Shown here: positions 47,601 through 59,200 of the stretch, one piece after another
How the letters are laid out: the number at the start of each line of letters is the position of its first letter
Numbering within the stretch: the stretch's first letter is position 1
Source: Paraspadella gotoi
Taxonomy: Eukaryota; Chaetognatha
DNA: 64,000 nucleotides
Assembly: GCA_051294375.1 (NCBI GenBank)
Contig: CM119263.1
Span: forward strand, 24,223,657-24,287,656
Direction of reading: 5' to 3'
Position numbers and translations under genes: made by a program
Notes under the pieces: model-generated
Told to the model about the DNA's origin: nothing
What the model saw: the letters and a program-made list of their open reading frames with translations, nothing else
Database searches by the model: none

Positions 47601-49868
47601 TATATCAATAATCACTGTCTCTTCATTGGTGAGACCGACTTCCGAACACAACAGCAACAACAACAATTTCAGGTGACATGCCTCAACCTGGCGATGGACT
47701 TTCCGCCAATAACTTATCAGGCAACATGCCTCAACTTGGTGACGCACTTTCCACCAACAACAATTCACTGAAGAGACGCAACAGACTTCTCCCTACGGGA
47801 GGGGGAATGTATGGTGGACTGAAATCCACCAACCGTTCATCAGCGGCCATTGGTGCCGGAGGCAAGTCATTCGCCTCCCAACCCAAAGGTCCGGGGTTCT
47901 AGCCCGGTGGTCGTCTGGCAGTTAAGAGGGACGGGGCGCTTAACCCGCCTGTAACATGGTGTTACAGCCTGATCCGAAGCTCAGGGACTGCTTATATAGA
48001 ACGGTTCTGTCATTAACATATATCAATAATCACTGTCTCTTCAATTTTCACAATAAAAGCGTCATGCTTTATCCAAAAGCTTCTCAGAGTATAATTCTAT
48101 CTCGTTCATCGAAAAGAAAACAAGAATATAAAAAAATTACAAATAAATGGTATGAGTAAACCCTTTAACTATGCCTCGAGTTATAATTTAAGTTATTAGT
48201 TCCCACCTTTCATAATCGTGCATAAGATGCGCGAAATATACGAGATCCTCCAAAGCGCCATGAGAGGCAATCAAGGTGTAGATTGTGCTTTTATTATGAT
48301 CCAGACATTCCTAAATGGTATTTCGCGTCAGCGATCCACCTTTCAAACGGACAAAAGCCTAAGGGTCAAACAAATTCCCTATACCTTCAATTTCGACGAG
48401 GACAAGAACTTTTGAAACTCCTCTCTGATGTTTTTGATCTTTTCTTCGAGAGAGTCGTCGAAGGCCCCTCGATCTCGAAGTTTTCCCATCGAATCCAAGT
48501 AAATTTCTATCAACCAGGTCGTCAGCATCGTAATTTGTGTTTTCTCGTTGGATTTCATCGCTGAATAAAGAATGAATAAGTTTAGATGAAAATGTCAGAA
48601 TGAACTTTCAATTCCTCAAGTACCTCCTAATTTTTTCATCAAGAACTTTTTCAACGCCTCAGTTTCGTTTAATTTTATAAACTTTAGCGTGATATCTTCA
48701 AAGGACTTCCCGGTAGTAAGCGCGTACACCTAAAAACACAAAAGGATGCCAATGATATCTTTAAAACATACACCGTTGCCAGTTATGAACCTCGGCGGCT
48801 TCTGTATATTTCTTTTGGGCGTATAAATGATCGGCCTCCTTGCAGTAAATCATATCTAATTCCGCCGGATTGTTTTTGTCGCAATATTCTTTGGCAATCT
48901 TGAATTCGTTAGAGTCAAGGTAAACGCGCCAGATGTCCCTTTAAATATGAAAATTTTGGGAAATCATTAACTATAAATTATAATGACATTATAAAACCAA
49001 CGACAAAAATAACACGAAAATAGTTAAAAAATAAAGGTAACCGACCTTGACTCGCGAATTACTTTGTACTTGAAAACAGCTTGATTAGTGAAACACCAAA
49101 TAAGTCCTTTCATCGGATCGCGCCACAATCCGAGCGGCTTGCCGAGTCGTTCTGCGGGTACAGATAATGCACTGACACGTTTCGAACGGGGGAACAAAAA
49201 AAGTATTTGAATAAACTTCCGAGGCCGACCTGTGTAGGCATCGTCGTAGACGCATTCCTCGTTGAGACGGCAAAAAGCCTTGAGGCGATCCGGATAAAGA
49301 ACGAGAACATGAAACTCGGTGAGGACAATGTTAACGGGTTTTACACCTTGTTCCATTCCGTTGTTGTAGTGAATTAGCTTAGTCTCCGCAACAACTGGGG
49401 AAAAACGAAGAAAAATAAAATATTGAAGAGACAGTAATGATTGTTGTGAATAAGTGACAGTACCGTTCAATATAAGCAGTCCCTGAGTTTCGGATCAGGC
49501 TGTAACACCGTATTACAGGCGAGTTAAGCGCCCCATCCCTCTTAACTGCGAGGCGAGTTATTCCAACAGAAGAAAATTAATAAAAAAATCTTATCGCTCA
49601 ATATTTATCCGAAAAAAAAATTCTTAAAAGCATAAGGAATTAAGGATCGTCGCAATCGCATAAGAAAAATCTGGATTGACGACAAATTTTGATACTAAAA
49701 AAAATCAAATTTGAGAGAAGAAAATTAATTTATAAACAGAAAGAATAAAGAAAGAATAGAAAGGAAAGAAAGAATAGAAAGGAAAGGAAAGAAAGAATAG
49801 AAGGAAAGAAAGAATAGAAGGAAAGAAAGAATAGAAAGGAGTTTTTAGATTTTTTAAAAGAAAGAGAG

Positions 49869-49927
<59 letters not shown>

Positions 49928-51949
49928 ACCAGCCGCTGCAGAGCTAAACTTGTTTTTGGATGAATCAGAAAAGGCAGCGACAGAAAAAAAAAGAGCGACA
50001 TATAATTGAAAAAAAAAATCGTATATTCGTTAGTTAAAATGTAAAAGGAATTCAAAAACAAATACTTGTATTAATATGAAACATGTTATTTTAAAAGATC
50101 TCGATCATGAGAAGCCATATCTAATTTTTTAGCTTCCTACAATTGCATACTTTTACAATATCCAATAGTAAAAAAGTGTGACGACGACGTCACTAAGAAG
50201 CAAAAGTAAACTTAAATCTCGCCAAAGATAAAGAAATATCCCAATTATATTCATAGTAAACATTAAAAACCACCCTCGAACTGTACCGGCGTCAAAAGGA
50301 GACGGCGTAGAGGGAACTTCCAGGTCCCCGAAAAAAATACCCGGACCGGCCATCCACGCGAACACAGACTTTTCGCCCTTAGGAACTGTCCGTACATTGG
50401 TCAGTACAAGTTGTGATCGACCGAATTCACCTGGCAATCTGCAAAAGACGAGTATCGTAGATAATGTGAAGAAATATAAAGATGAAGAAACATCACCTTT
50501 GAAACACTCACTCTAAAAACCGTTGATTAGTTTGTTCGTAGTGTCTGAACAGATGCTCTTTGAAAACTGGACGTTCGACGGAGGAGGGAATACTGCCGAT
50601 AAACTGATAAAGTCGACTAGGCGTCGTTGCCAGGACAAAATAGTGCTACAAAAGTGAAAAAGATCAAGTAAAATCGGGAGGCAACGCATTGTCTTTTTTT
50701 TTTCGACTAAATCGCCACCTGATCGAACTTGGTGTCTCTCCGGATTTTCTGCACGTGCAATCCGCTCACCGGCAGCTGACGCTCGCTGTTTTTGCACAAA
50801 TCAAAGACCTGAAGAATGAGAACCGATAAAAAGAGAACAAAAATCTCCCGTTTTCTGGAAGGGCAAACGATTAGGTATGTATATACTTGGTCAACAGAGT
50901 GCTCGACGCCGCTCGCGAAAATCCCTCGGTCCTCCTTGACTTCAATGTAAGACTCGAGAATCAAGCCTTTGGCCGTGCCAAGCAGAATTTCTCCCGTCGT
51001 CGTGATAGAGAAGGACTGGTTTTGGACAAACGAAAATCGAACTGGCCAAATATTAACGGGAAAATTTGAATGACGAATTGTCTTACGTCGGTATTCCACC
51101 CAACAGACTCGATGAGATGCCCTTTGAGTTTGCTCAGGGATCGAAGTTTTTTGGCAGTTTTGGAAATGTAAAATACTTCGGCGGAGGCCATGGAAATGAG
51201 GCAGTGATTTCCGGAAGCGTCTGAGATAAGAAGATGAAATGATGAGTTCCCTGTGGCGGTATATTCACACCGAATCACCAACTTCATCCAGTCAATCCTA
51301 ATGGATCAGAGGGGGAACCCACCATCCCAACTTTGTGTTCTAACCACAGACCTCGGGACTTCCCCCTCTGTATTGACAAAGCGAGACCATCCAGGGTAAC
51401 CGCGCCACTGCCAGGCGGCGCCACTCAGGGTCGGAAGCCTTTAAAGGGGACAGTGACAGCAATCCGGCTGTTGCTATATCGCAAATATTATCCGTCAAAA
51501 ATTTAAATAGTTATCTACCAACCCAGGAAGAGATTATGAACTCTGTCGTCGACGGATTTGGTGATTTCAATCTCCTCCGGTTGATCGGGTTTGTTGTGCA
51601 AATCGATTCTCAACAAGACGTTGGACGTCATTGTCAACACCAAATTGTTGCTGCAGACCCGAAGATGCGTGATTTGGTCCGGGGGTTTGAACTGTATGCG
51701 CTGCTTGCTAAACAAAGGCTTCGCAACAAAAGAAGTAGAATAGGGGGATAATTTATTATAAATAAAAGATGTTCACTCGCAGTCTTTCTTAGATACGATG
51801 TTTACTTGCTCATCCTGCACTTGAAGTTTGACAAAGCCCGACACGCCGACGGGCTGTTGAGGATTTGTGATCGCACCCGACGATGACGACTGATGAAACC
51901 CTGGGCTCTGACTCTTGGCCGCTTGTTCATATTGTTCCATAAGCGACGC
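44686..51949 (-). CDS. VPS18: VPS18, HOPS/CORVET core subunit (deep orange)
   Basis: Tethering-complex subunit that drives fusion at late endosomes and lysosomes. Exon 1 (about 51785-51949) starts [12 protein letters not shown]. The beta-propeller half spans about 50260-51715 (LKGHLIESVGWN, AKGLILE). The alpha-solenoid runs to about 45500 with diagnostic blocks WLIEIYLDSMGKL, YKFSPVLMQN, QAIHNYLLSLY, DLKYALRLCSEHG and KIEDVLPFFPDFVTIDHFK. A coiled coil (EMEEATASA) leads to a split RING: CEICAYPVV and PFYVFPCGHKFHSDC. The protein ends ECLFCGEFMIRAIDRPFI...WL. A 1.7 kb intron region (46320-47170 and 47440-48180) is full of repeats. The first exon and part of the second are repeated, broken, near 56.6-56.97 kb. 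It lies 753 bp downstream of CLCN7. Confidence 0.96.
46798..46840 (-). ncRNA. Hammerhead-like motif, copy 4 (best stem)
   Basis: On the minus strand CTGATGA and one A are followed by a perfect 6-bp stem (GACTCT/AGAGTC) with a 7-base loop. GAAAC and ATGTA come next. This is the best-preserved stem II among the four copies. The extra A and the very short third stem depart from a textbook hammerhead. It sits in a VPS18 intron in the sense direction of the gene. Confidence 0.45.
47085..47150 (+). repeat. Dispersed repeat family G, copy 2
   Basis: Contains ATCGTGGGCAGATCCGACATT and TTGTTCAAACTTGTT, the reverse complement of 27650-27715. It is preceded by a (GATT)-rich tract at 47025-47075. It lies in a VPS18 intron. 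Confidence 0.65.
47393..47625 (+). mobile_element. tRNA-derived SINE, third type, copy 1
   Basis: Starts ATGGTGGACTAAAATCC. TTGGTGCCGGAGG (A-box-like) and GGGTTCTAGCCC (B-box-like) lie about 45 bases apart, as in a tRNA. The body has a GTAACATGGTGTTAC hairpin and ends ATAATCACTGTCTCTTCA. It is nearly identical to 47811-48043. Confidence 0.7.
47626..47810 (+). repeat. Spacer between the two SINE copies, with an internal duplication
   Basis: It includes a CAACAACAACAA tract and two copies of a ~45 bp unit (ACATGCCTCAACCTGGCGAT... and ACATGCCTCAACTTGGTGAC..., shown in part). Then comes a GGGAGGGGGAA stretch before the second SINE. Confidence 0.7.
47811..48043 (+). mobile_element. tRNA-derived SINE, third type, copy 2
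   Basis: A direct repeat of 47393-47625 with only a few differences by eye (for example ACTGAAATCC against ACTAAAATCC). The same A-box-like and B-box-like signals and tail are present. The two copies sit 418 bp apart in one VPS18 intron, pointing antisense to the gene. Confidence 0.75.
49468..49555 (-). repeat. SINE third type, 3' fragment
   Basis: Reverse-complement match to the tail of the SINEs at 47393 and 47811. It includes the GTAATACGGTGTTAC hairpin and GCAGTCCCTGAG. The tRNA-like head is missing. Confidence 0.7.
49611..50220 (+). repeat. Dispersed repeat family D, copy 3, with (GA)n
   Basis: Matches the start of 19208 (AAAAGCATAAGGA...GGATCGTCGC). It continues through GAAAGAATAGAAAGG units and a (GA)n tract at about 49867-49922. 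It ends near AGTAAACTTAAATCTCGCC, as the 19208 copy does. It lies in a VPS18 intron. Confidence 0.7.
51253..51477 (+). repeat. Dispersed repeat family A, copy 3
   Basis: Full-length copy starting GGCGGTATATTCACACC and ending GGCTGTTGCTATA. The CAGAGGGGGAA, GGGACTTCCCCCT, TTGACAAAGCGAGACC and CAGGCGGCGCCACT blocks are all present. It lies in a VPS18 intron. Confidence 0.8.
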
Positions 51950-54900
51950 CATTTTTTCATCAATGCATACCACAACTCCGATCGCTGTGTTAAACTTTTT
52001 TTGTCTTTAAAGAAATTATCATTTTTATTATTTTTCTGTTTCAAATTTAATAACAATAAATCCAGAGAAACGTAATCTCATGCGACTCGACCATCGCATT
52101 AACGAATAAAACCAAAATCCCAACAATACAAAATAACTACAGATAATAAACTGACATCAAAATAACCATATCAAAAATTAACTATACTAGCATCTACGTA
52201 TATTGCAGAAGGTACCTAATTTAAAAATTATTTCTCACCTCAAATTATATATATAATAATAATAATAATAAAATAATAATAATAATAGTCATTTACAAAT
52301 CAATTCAAATACTTTTAAAAGGCATACGCATTACGCAAGCCAATCTTAATTTCATTTTCGGTTGTTGTGAGGAGTAAAAATGCAAATAAAGCTATAATAT
52401 AATGTAATACATACTATGTATAAAAATTTGTGGATATGTAAATTATTTTTTTTTAAATATTAGCCTGAAAAATATTATCTGCGCCAGTCGACAGAATTGG
52501 ACCCTGCCATTTTTTCATGAAGTAACAAATCGATAAGAATTTTACTGTTTAATAATTATCCTGCTACAGCTACACTACTCCCTAGTTTTCGTCTTAATCG
52601 ACGTTTTAATATTTTTTCCTCTTTTTTTTCAACAGCATTTCAAATTAAGCACGTCATTAAAAATGAAAATTCAAAGTCAGAAACAAAGAAGTGTTGATCG
52701 AATCAGGCTCTTTTAGCAATTGGAAGAACTTCGTGAGTTTGGTCAGAGGCGAAGTTCCAGACCTCGCGGAAACGAGCTATGTCGACGCGGGTTACCATGC
52801 CAACTACGAAATTTTGATTGTCCGTGATAGTCACGTGGCGAAGACCGAGGGCGCGAAACAAAGAAAACAGTCGCGGCAATGTGGCTCCTGGAAGATGAAA
52901 TATTTCACTAAATAATATCAACCGATTCAAGACAAAGACTTCTTAATCTTACGATAGTTCATGTGATATGGTGAGTCGTTCATATAAGCGCGAAAGTCTA
53001 TATGGCAGCCCAGGAGTGATTCGGGAATGTCGAGAGTTTCGATGTCGGGGTACCGCGGATAAGCATCTCTGAAGTCTTCGCATCGCAATGGAGGTAAATG
53101 GGGATGAGAAGTCTGGGAATGCTGAGAGTAAAGCGAGTGGTGCGACGGTTGAGAACGAATGGTGTGATGAAAGTTAGGACGGTGACCGGAGGTAGAAGGG
53201 ATCAAGTTGGGGTTCAGGCTGTCAGCATACGATTCGTGTTCCAGGGACGAAGCGTTTTCGAGAAAGTGAAGCCGTTTCAGCAAAACGATTATCTGCGATC
53301 GATTAACGAATCCAACCAGACGTCTAATAATACAAAAGGAGGAAAAGTGTGACATATGAAAGTAGCTCACTCAACGGATTTCTCCGACTCGGCTAACCCG
53401 AATCTCTTGAGCTTTTTCCGCGGCACGGCGCCCTCCGCAGCGTGGGCTTCGTATGTTTCCATGCCCACAGCGTCTACCATGTCAGGATCAAAGTTGGTCA
53501 CGATGGGAAAACCGTTGTGCTTGTACATCTGTAGTTTTAATAAAACGATATTATGGCTTGTCGATTAGATGTACTTCCTTCTACAACTTCTTTACTTTGA
53601 GGTATTTCAAGATGACGGAGACTTTTTCGATGGGTCTGAATACCGTCACTGGGGTAGACATAACTTCTACCGCCCTTCTGTGGGTGGTTATGGGCGGCGC
53701 TTCCCACGCCAGCATGGGAACCTTTGCTAAACCAATATGTTCGTCGTAAATTCCTTCCGTAAATAAATCTCCAACCCACTTGGCCACCATCAGCACGATC
53801 ATTATTGGTAGACCGAATGATACGTTTCCTGTATAAACGTATCGTAAAATACATAATACGCAACATCAGTTTTGAATTAGCTCTTCATTGAGATACCTGT
53901 GGCTTCCATTAGAATAACAGTGAGAGAGATAGTCATCCGGACAACACCTCCAAGCTGAGCCGCAGCTCCTAATTTATGATAAATAGAAGATTAATTCACG
54001 CTTCAAAGTTAGACTGACGGTATATAACATAACCTACGTTCTTTTTACCTATGAGGGCGTATTTTCCAGGGTCCAGAACAGAAGCACTTTGAACAGAAAT
54101 AGAACTCGCCACATCTTTCATTAATCGACCGTACAAACGTCCCCAAGATGCGCCACATAACAGACTGAAAATAATTAAAAACTATAAACAACACTAGTAC
54201 AGAAGGCTTCATATAATAAAATGTGGTACACATTTTTGTGACCAGAACACGTTCCGAGGAAACTACTGGACCAAATTTATTGAAATTTAGTATGAACGAT
54301 CCCTATGTGAATATAAATAGAACTATCGAGGCAAATTTCAATATTTGACCCCTGAGCCGAGATATGGTCAAAATTTTTTTAAATTTGTTTCATTATTTTT
54401 GTTTTGAACAGTTGGATAGACGTTTACTTTCCTACAAAAACGTATTAATTACCACAGAAATATTAGTTAACCTTAATTTTCAGCTTAATGAACATCAGCA
54501 GTTCAAGTCAGTTTTGGAATAATTTAAAAAATTGGAAGTAAAATGATGAACCATGCATCTTCAAACTATTCTAGTTATTAAAATTTTTCAATTTAAGTTT
54601 TAAAATGTTTTTTTATATGTTTAAAACGTAAATGCACCTGATGCCACTAAAAAAATTTCAAAAAATGAAAAAAAACTTTAAGGTTTTTTTGGCCCCCCAG
54701 GGGTCCACCCCCAGGGTTCTGTATCTCCTGTCAGGGTTTGAATATTAAAATTCGCCAAGATAGTTCCATTTATATCGTCATTAAGACTCGGACAGACAAT
54801 AAAACTCGGATGATAACAATGATTCGATTGAGACATTGAGATTGGCTGCACACAAAATAAACGTAAGTAAATTGTTGACCCATGAAAATTTCTATAAAGC

Positions 54901-56224
54901 GGACCATCAATCATTTGGGTTCAGGTATATGAACTGCGGTTTTTAGATGCGCCGCGAGTAATCGCGGAGCAACTCTATATGTCACTTTTAGGTCGGTCAG
55001 TTGGTTGCTCGATGCTCATTTGTTAAGAAAAGAAAATCCTCAAATTTAAGTGACTACTATCGCCCTCTTCAGGAAATCCTAAAACTATTAAAAACAAAAG
55101 ACAGAATTCCGATGCAGTGCTGTCATAAATACATGGGCTAAGAAAGTTATTGTAGTCATATCATGTCACGTCATATCATATGTCACAAAAAATTTTCATG
55201 ATAAAGCAGTCACTGCGGCGCAACACATTTGAATTAACGTTCTTATTTTCTCTTTTCCCTCCCCCCCGTTTTTTTTACCATGGAATAAACAGACCCGACG
55301 GAACAGAGAGTCCGTAAGTCCACAAGGCCAGAAAAAAGTAAATCGCAAAGAAGATGCCAAGAGTATGGAGATCGTAAGAATCTAAAAGGAAAACAAAGTG
55401 AACCCGAGTCTTAGGAATCACATTTACGACCCAAGTACCTGATGAGTCATGAAAGAGTTTCCGGACGCTTTTCTCCGGGGTTTGAAGCAAAAGATTCGCC
55501 ACGGATGATACCTACAAAAAATATACAAGATAAATTCTGTTAGAAAATCGGACAAAATACCTCATACCTGCCCATCGTTGCAAAATCCTTGCACGGGATT
55601 CTCCATTTCTTGATCGGTGTATGGGTGGCAATCGTTGACAAAATATATGAAGAGAAAGAAAACGGAAGCAGAAACGCAAGCGACTAACACTGCTTCTGCC
55701 ACCTTCGTCCAGGGCCGGGTAATGTTGCAGAGTCGAAATTTCGTCAGCTAGTTCGAGGTAGAAAAGATTCTGAAAATGTCTAACATGTTGATAATAGCTT
55801 TTCTTACTTTAATATTGATAGCGTTGAATAATGCTCCAAGAAGTCCACCAATAACGCCGATCGGTATGAAGGTTAAAGGAATTTCCCAATACTAAATATT
55901 AAAATTCACATTTCACTGGTAGAGTGTTCGATGAAACAACAGAAGTAATGTAATTACATTGTTTAATACCTCGTAATTGAGATTGGTAAATGATCCAAAA
56001 TTAAGAAGACCTTGATACTGTAGCTCCCCAGGTCGATGATGGTAAAAACTGAAAAATACGTCAAGGAGTAAGAAAAACTCAATGAGTATGTACATGGTGA
56101 CACACGACAGCCCGCCGCTAAAAAAAATCGTCATTTGCAAACATTCGAAGATTTTTTTAATCTGAAAGATTTTTTTTGTAGTAAAAACCTAAATCATTTA
56201 TATATCCAAATTTCATATTGATTG
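51619..56224. repeat. 4.6 kb tandem block, copy 1 (intact)
   Basis: This block is matched almost base for base by 56636-61234. It contains the 5' end of VPS18, the spacer, and the 3' half of CLCN7. Reading frames are intact here. The match stops at the common ATATTGATTG, just inside the left arm of the CLCN7-intron palindrome. Confidence 0.95.
51950..52702. other. Intergenic spacer, VPS18 to CLCN7
   Basis: This 753 bp AT-rich spacer holds an (AAT)n microsatellite at about 52250-52287. No gene is seen. It is repeated at about 56967-57717 in the second tandem copy. Confidence 0.65.
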
Positions 56225-59200
56225 TGTAGAGATATGTCCCCCTTTCCCCCCATTTATTTTATTTGCCTTTTGTTATTTACCGTTTCTGCCGATAGATGTC
56301 TTTTTCCTTTTCTTTAGGAGATTACACTCCTCCTTTCTTTTTTTACCAGATATATTAGACCCATTAGATACTTAGGACTTTTCCGCCCGTCACCAAACTG
56401 CCTTTTACGAGGCTTAGGACCCTTCACGTCACGTCACGTCACGTCACCCTTTCGATACCGTTTACAGACAGAGTCATTGTGGCCATAGAGCCCACTGTGA
56501 GACCACACTTCGGGACTCGTGGACTCGTGGACGCGCTCGTGGTCAGACTTTAGTTCCGTCATAGACTTGTGGACGGACTTGTGGTCCATTCCATTAATTG
56601 TACCGGCCGGTATGGGAGTTGGATAGAGAAGTGTTCGTTGGACGTCATTGTCAACACCAAATTGTTGCTGCAGACCCGAAGATGCGTGATTTGGTCCGGG
56701 GGTTTGAACTTGTATGCGCTGCTTGCTAAACAAAGGCTTCGCAACAAAAGAAGTAGAAATAGGGGATAATTTATTATAAATAAAAATGTTCACTCGCAGT
56801 CTTTCTTTAGATACGATGTTTACTTGCTCATCCTGCACTTGAAGTTTGACAAAGCCCGACACGCCGACGGGCTGTTGAGGATTTGTGATCGCACCCGACG
56901 ATGACGACTTGATGAAACCCTGGGCTCTGACTCTTGGCCGCTTGTTCATATTGTTCCATAAGGACGCCATTTTTTTCATCAATGCATACCCACAACTCCG
57001 ATCGCTGTGTTAAACTTTTTTTGTCTTTTAAAGAAATTATCATTTTTATTATTTTCTGTTTCAAATTTAATAACAATAAATCCAGCAGAAACGTAATCTC
57101 ATGCGACTCGACCATCGCATTAACGAATAAAACCAAAATCCCAACAATACAAAATAACTACAGATAATAAACTGACATCAAAATAACCATATCAAAAATT
57201 AACTATACTAGCATCTACGTATATTGCAGAAGGTACCTAATTTAAAAATTATTTCTCACCTCAAATTATATATATAATAATAATAATAATAAAATAATAA
57301 TAATAATAGTCATTTACAAATCAATTCAAATACTTTTAAAAGGCATACGCATTACGCAAGCCAATCTTAATTTCATTTTCGGTTGTTGTGAGGAGTAAAA
57401 ATGCAAATAAAGCTATAATATAATGTAATACATACTATGTATAAAAAATTTGTGGATATGTAATTATTTTTTTTTAAATATTAGCCTGAAAAATATTATC
57501 TGCGCCAGTCGACAGAATTGGACCCTGCCATTTTTCATGAAGTAACAAATCGATAAGAATTTTACTGTTTAATAATTATCCTGCTACAGCTACACTACTC
57601 CCTAGTTTTCGTCTTAATCGACGTTTTAATATTTTTTCCTCTTTTTTTTTCAACAGCATTTCAAATTAAGCACGTCATTAAAAATGAAAATTCAAAGTCA
57701 GAAACAAAGAAGTGTTGATCGAATCAGGGCTCTTTTAGCAATTGGAAGAACTTCGTGAGTTTGTCAGAGGCGAAGTTCCAGACCTCGCGGAAACGAGCTA
57801 TGTCGACGCGGGTTACCATGCCAACTACGAAATTTTTGATTGTCCGTGATAGTCACGTGGCGAAGACCGAGGGCGCGAAACAAAGAAAACAGTCGCGGCA
57901 ATGTGGCTCCTGGAAGATGAAATATTTCACTAAATAATATCAACCGATTCAAGACAAAGACTTCTTAATCTTACGATAGTTCATGTGATATGGTGAGTCG
58001 TTCATATAAGCGCAAAGTCTATATGGCAGCCCAGGAGTGATTCGGAATGTCGAGAGTTTCGATGTCGGGTACCGCGGATAAGCATCTCTGAAGTCTTCGC
58101 ATCGCAATGGAGGTAAATGGGGATGAGAAGTCTGGGAATGCTGAGAGTAAAGCGAGTGGTGCGACGGTTGAGAACGAATGGTGTGATGAAAGTTAGGACG
58201 GTGACCGGAGGTAGAAGGATCAAGTTGGGGTTCAGGCTGTCAGCATACGATTCGTGTTCCAGGGACGAAGCGTTTTCGAGAAAGTGAAGCCGTTTCAGCA
58301 AAACGATTATCTGCGATCGATTAACGAATCCAACCAGACGTCTAATAATACAAAAGGAGGAAAAGTGTGACATATGAAAGTAGCTCACTCAACGGATTTC
58401 TCCGACTCGGCTAACCCGAATCTCTGAGCTTTTTCCGCGGCACGGCGCCCTCCGCAGCGTGGCTTCGTATGTTTCCATGCCCACAGCGTCTACCATGTCA
58501 GATCAAAGTTGGTCACGATGGGAAAACCGTTGTGCTTGTACATCTGTAGTTTTAATAAAACGATATTATGGCTTGTCGATTAGATGTACTTCCTTCTACA
58601 ACTTCTTTACTTTGAGGTATTTCAAGATGACGGAGACTTTTTCGATGGGTCTGAATACCGTCACTGGGGTAGACATAACTTCTACCGCCCTTCTGTGGGT
58701 GGTTATGGGCGGCGCTTCCCACGCCAGCATGGGAACCTTTGCTAAACCAATATGTTCGTCGTAAATTCCTTCCGTAAATAAATCTCCAACCCACTTGGCC
58801 ACCATCAGCACGATCATTATTGGTAGACCGAATGATACGTTTCCTGTATAAACGTATCGTAAAATACATAATACGCAACATCAGTTTTGAATTAGCTCTT
58901 CATTGAGATACCTGTGGCTTCCATTAGAATAACAGTGAGAGAGATAGTCATCCGGACAACACCTCCAAGCTGAGCCGCAGCTCCTAATTTATGATAAATA
59001 GAAGATTAATTCACGCTTCAAAGTTAGACTGACGGTATATAACATAACCTACGTTCTTTTTACCTATGAGGGCGTATTTTCCAGGGTCCAGAACAGAAGC
59101 ACTTTGAACAGAAATAGAACTCGCCACATCTTTCATTAATCGACCGTACAAACGTCCCCAAGATGCGCCACATAACAGACTGAAAATAATTAAAAACTAT

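Noticed and set aside
47678-47902. Small plus-strand frame with MPQPGDGLSANN-type repeats
   Set aside because: It spans the SINE spacer and runs into the second SINE, which ends it; repeat-derived, no conserved domain.
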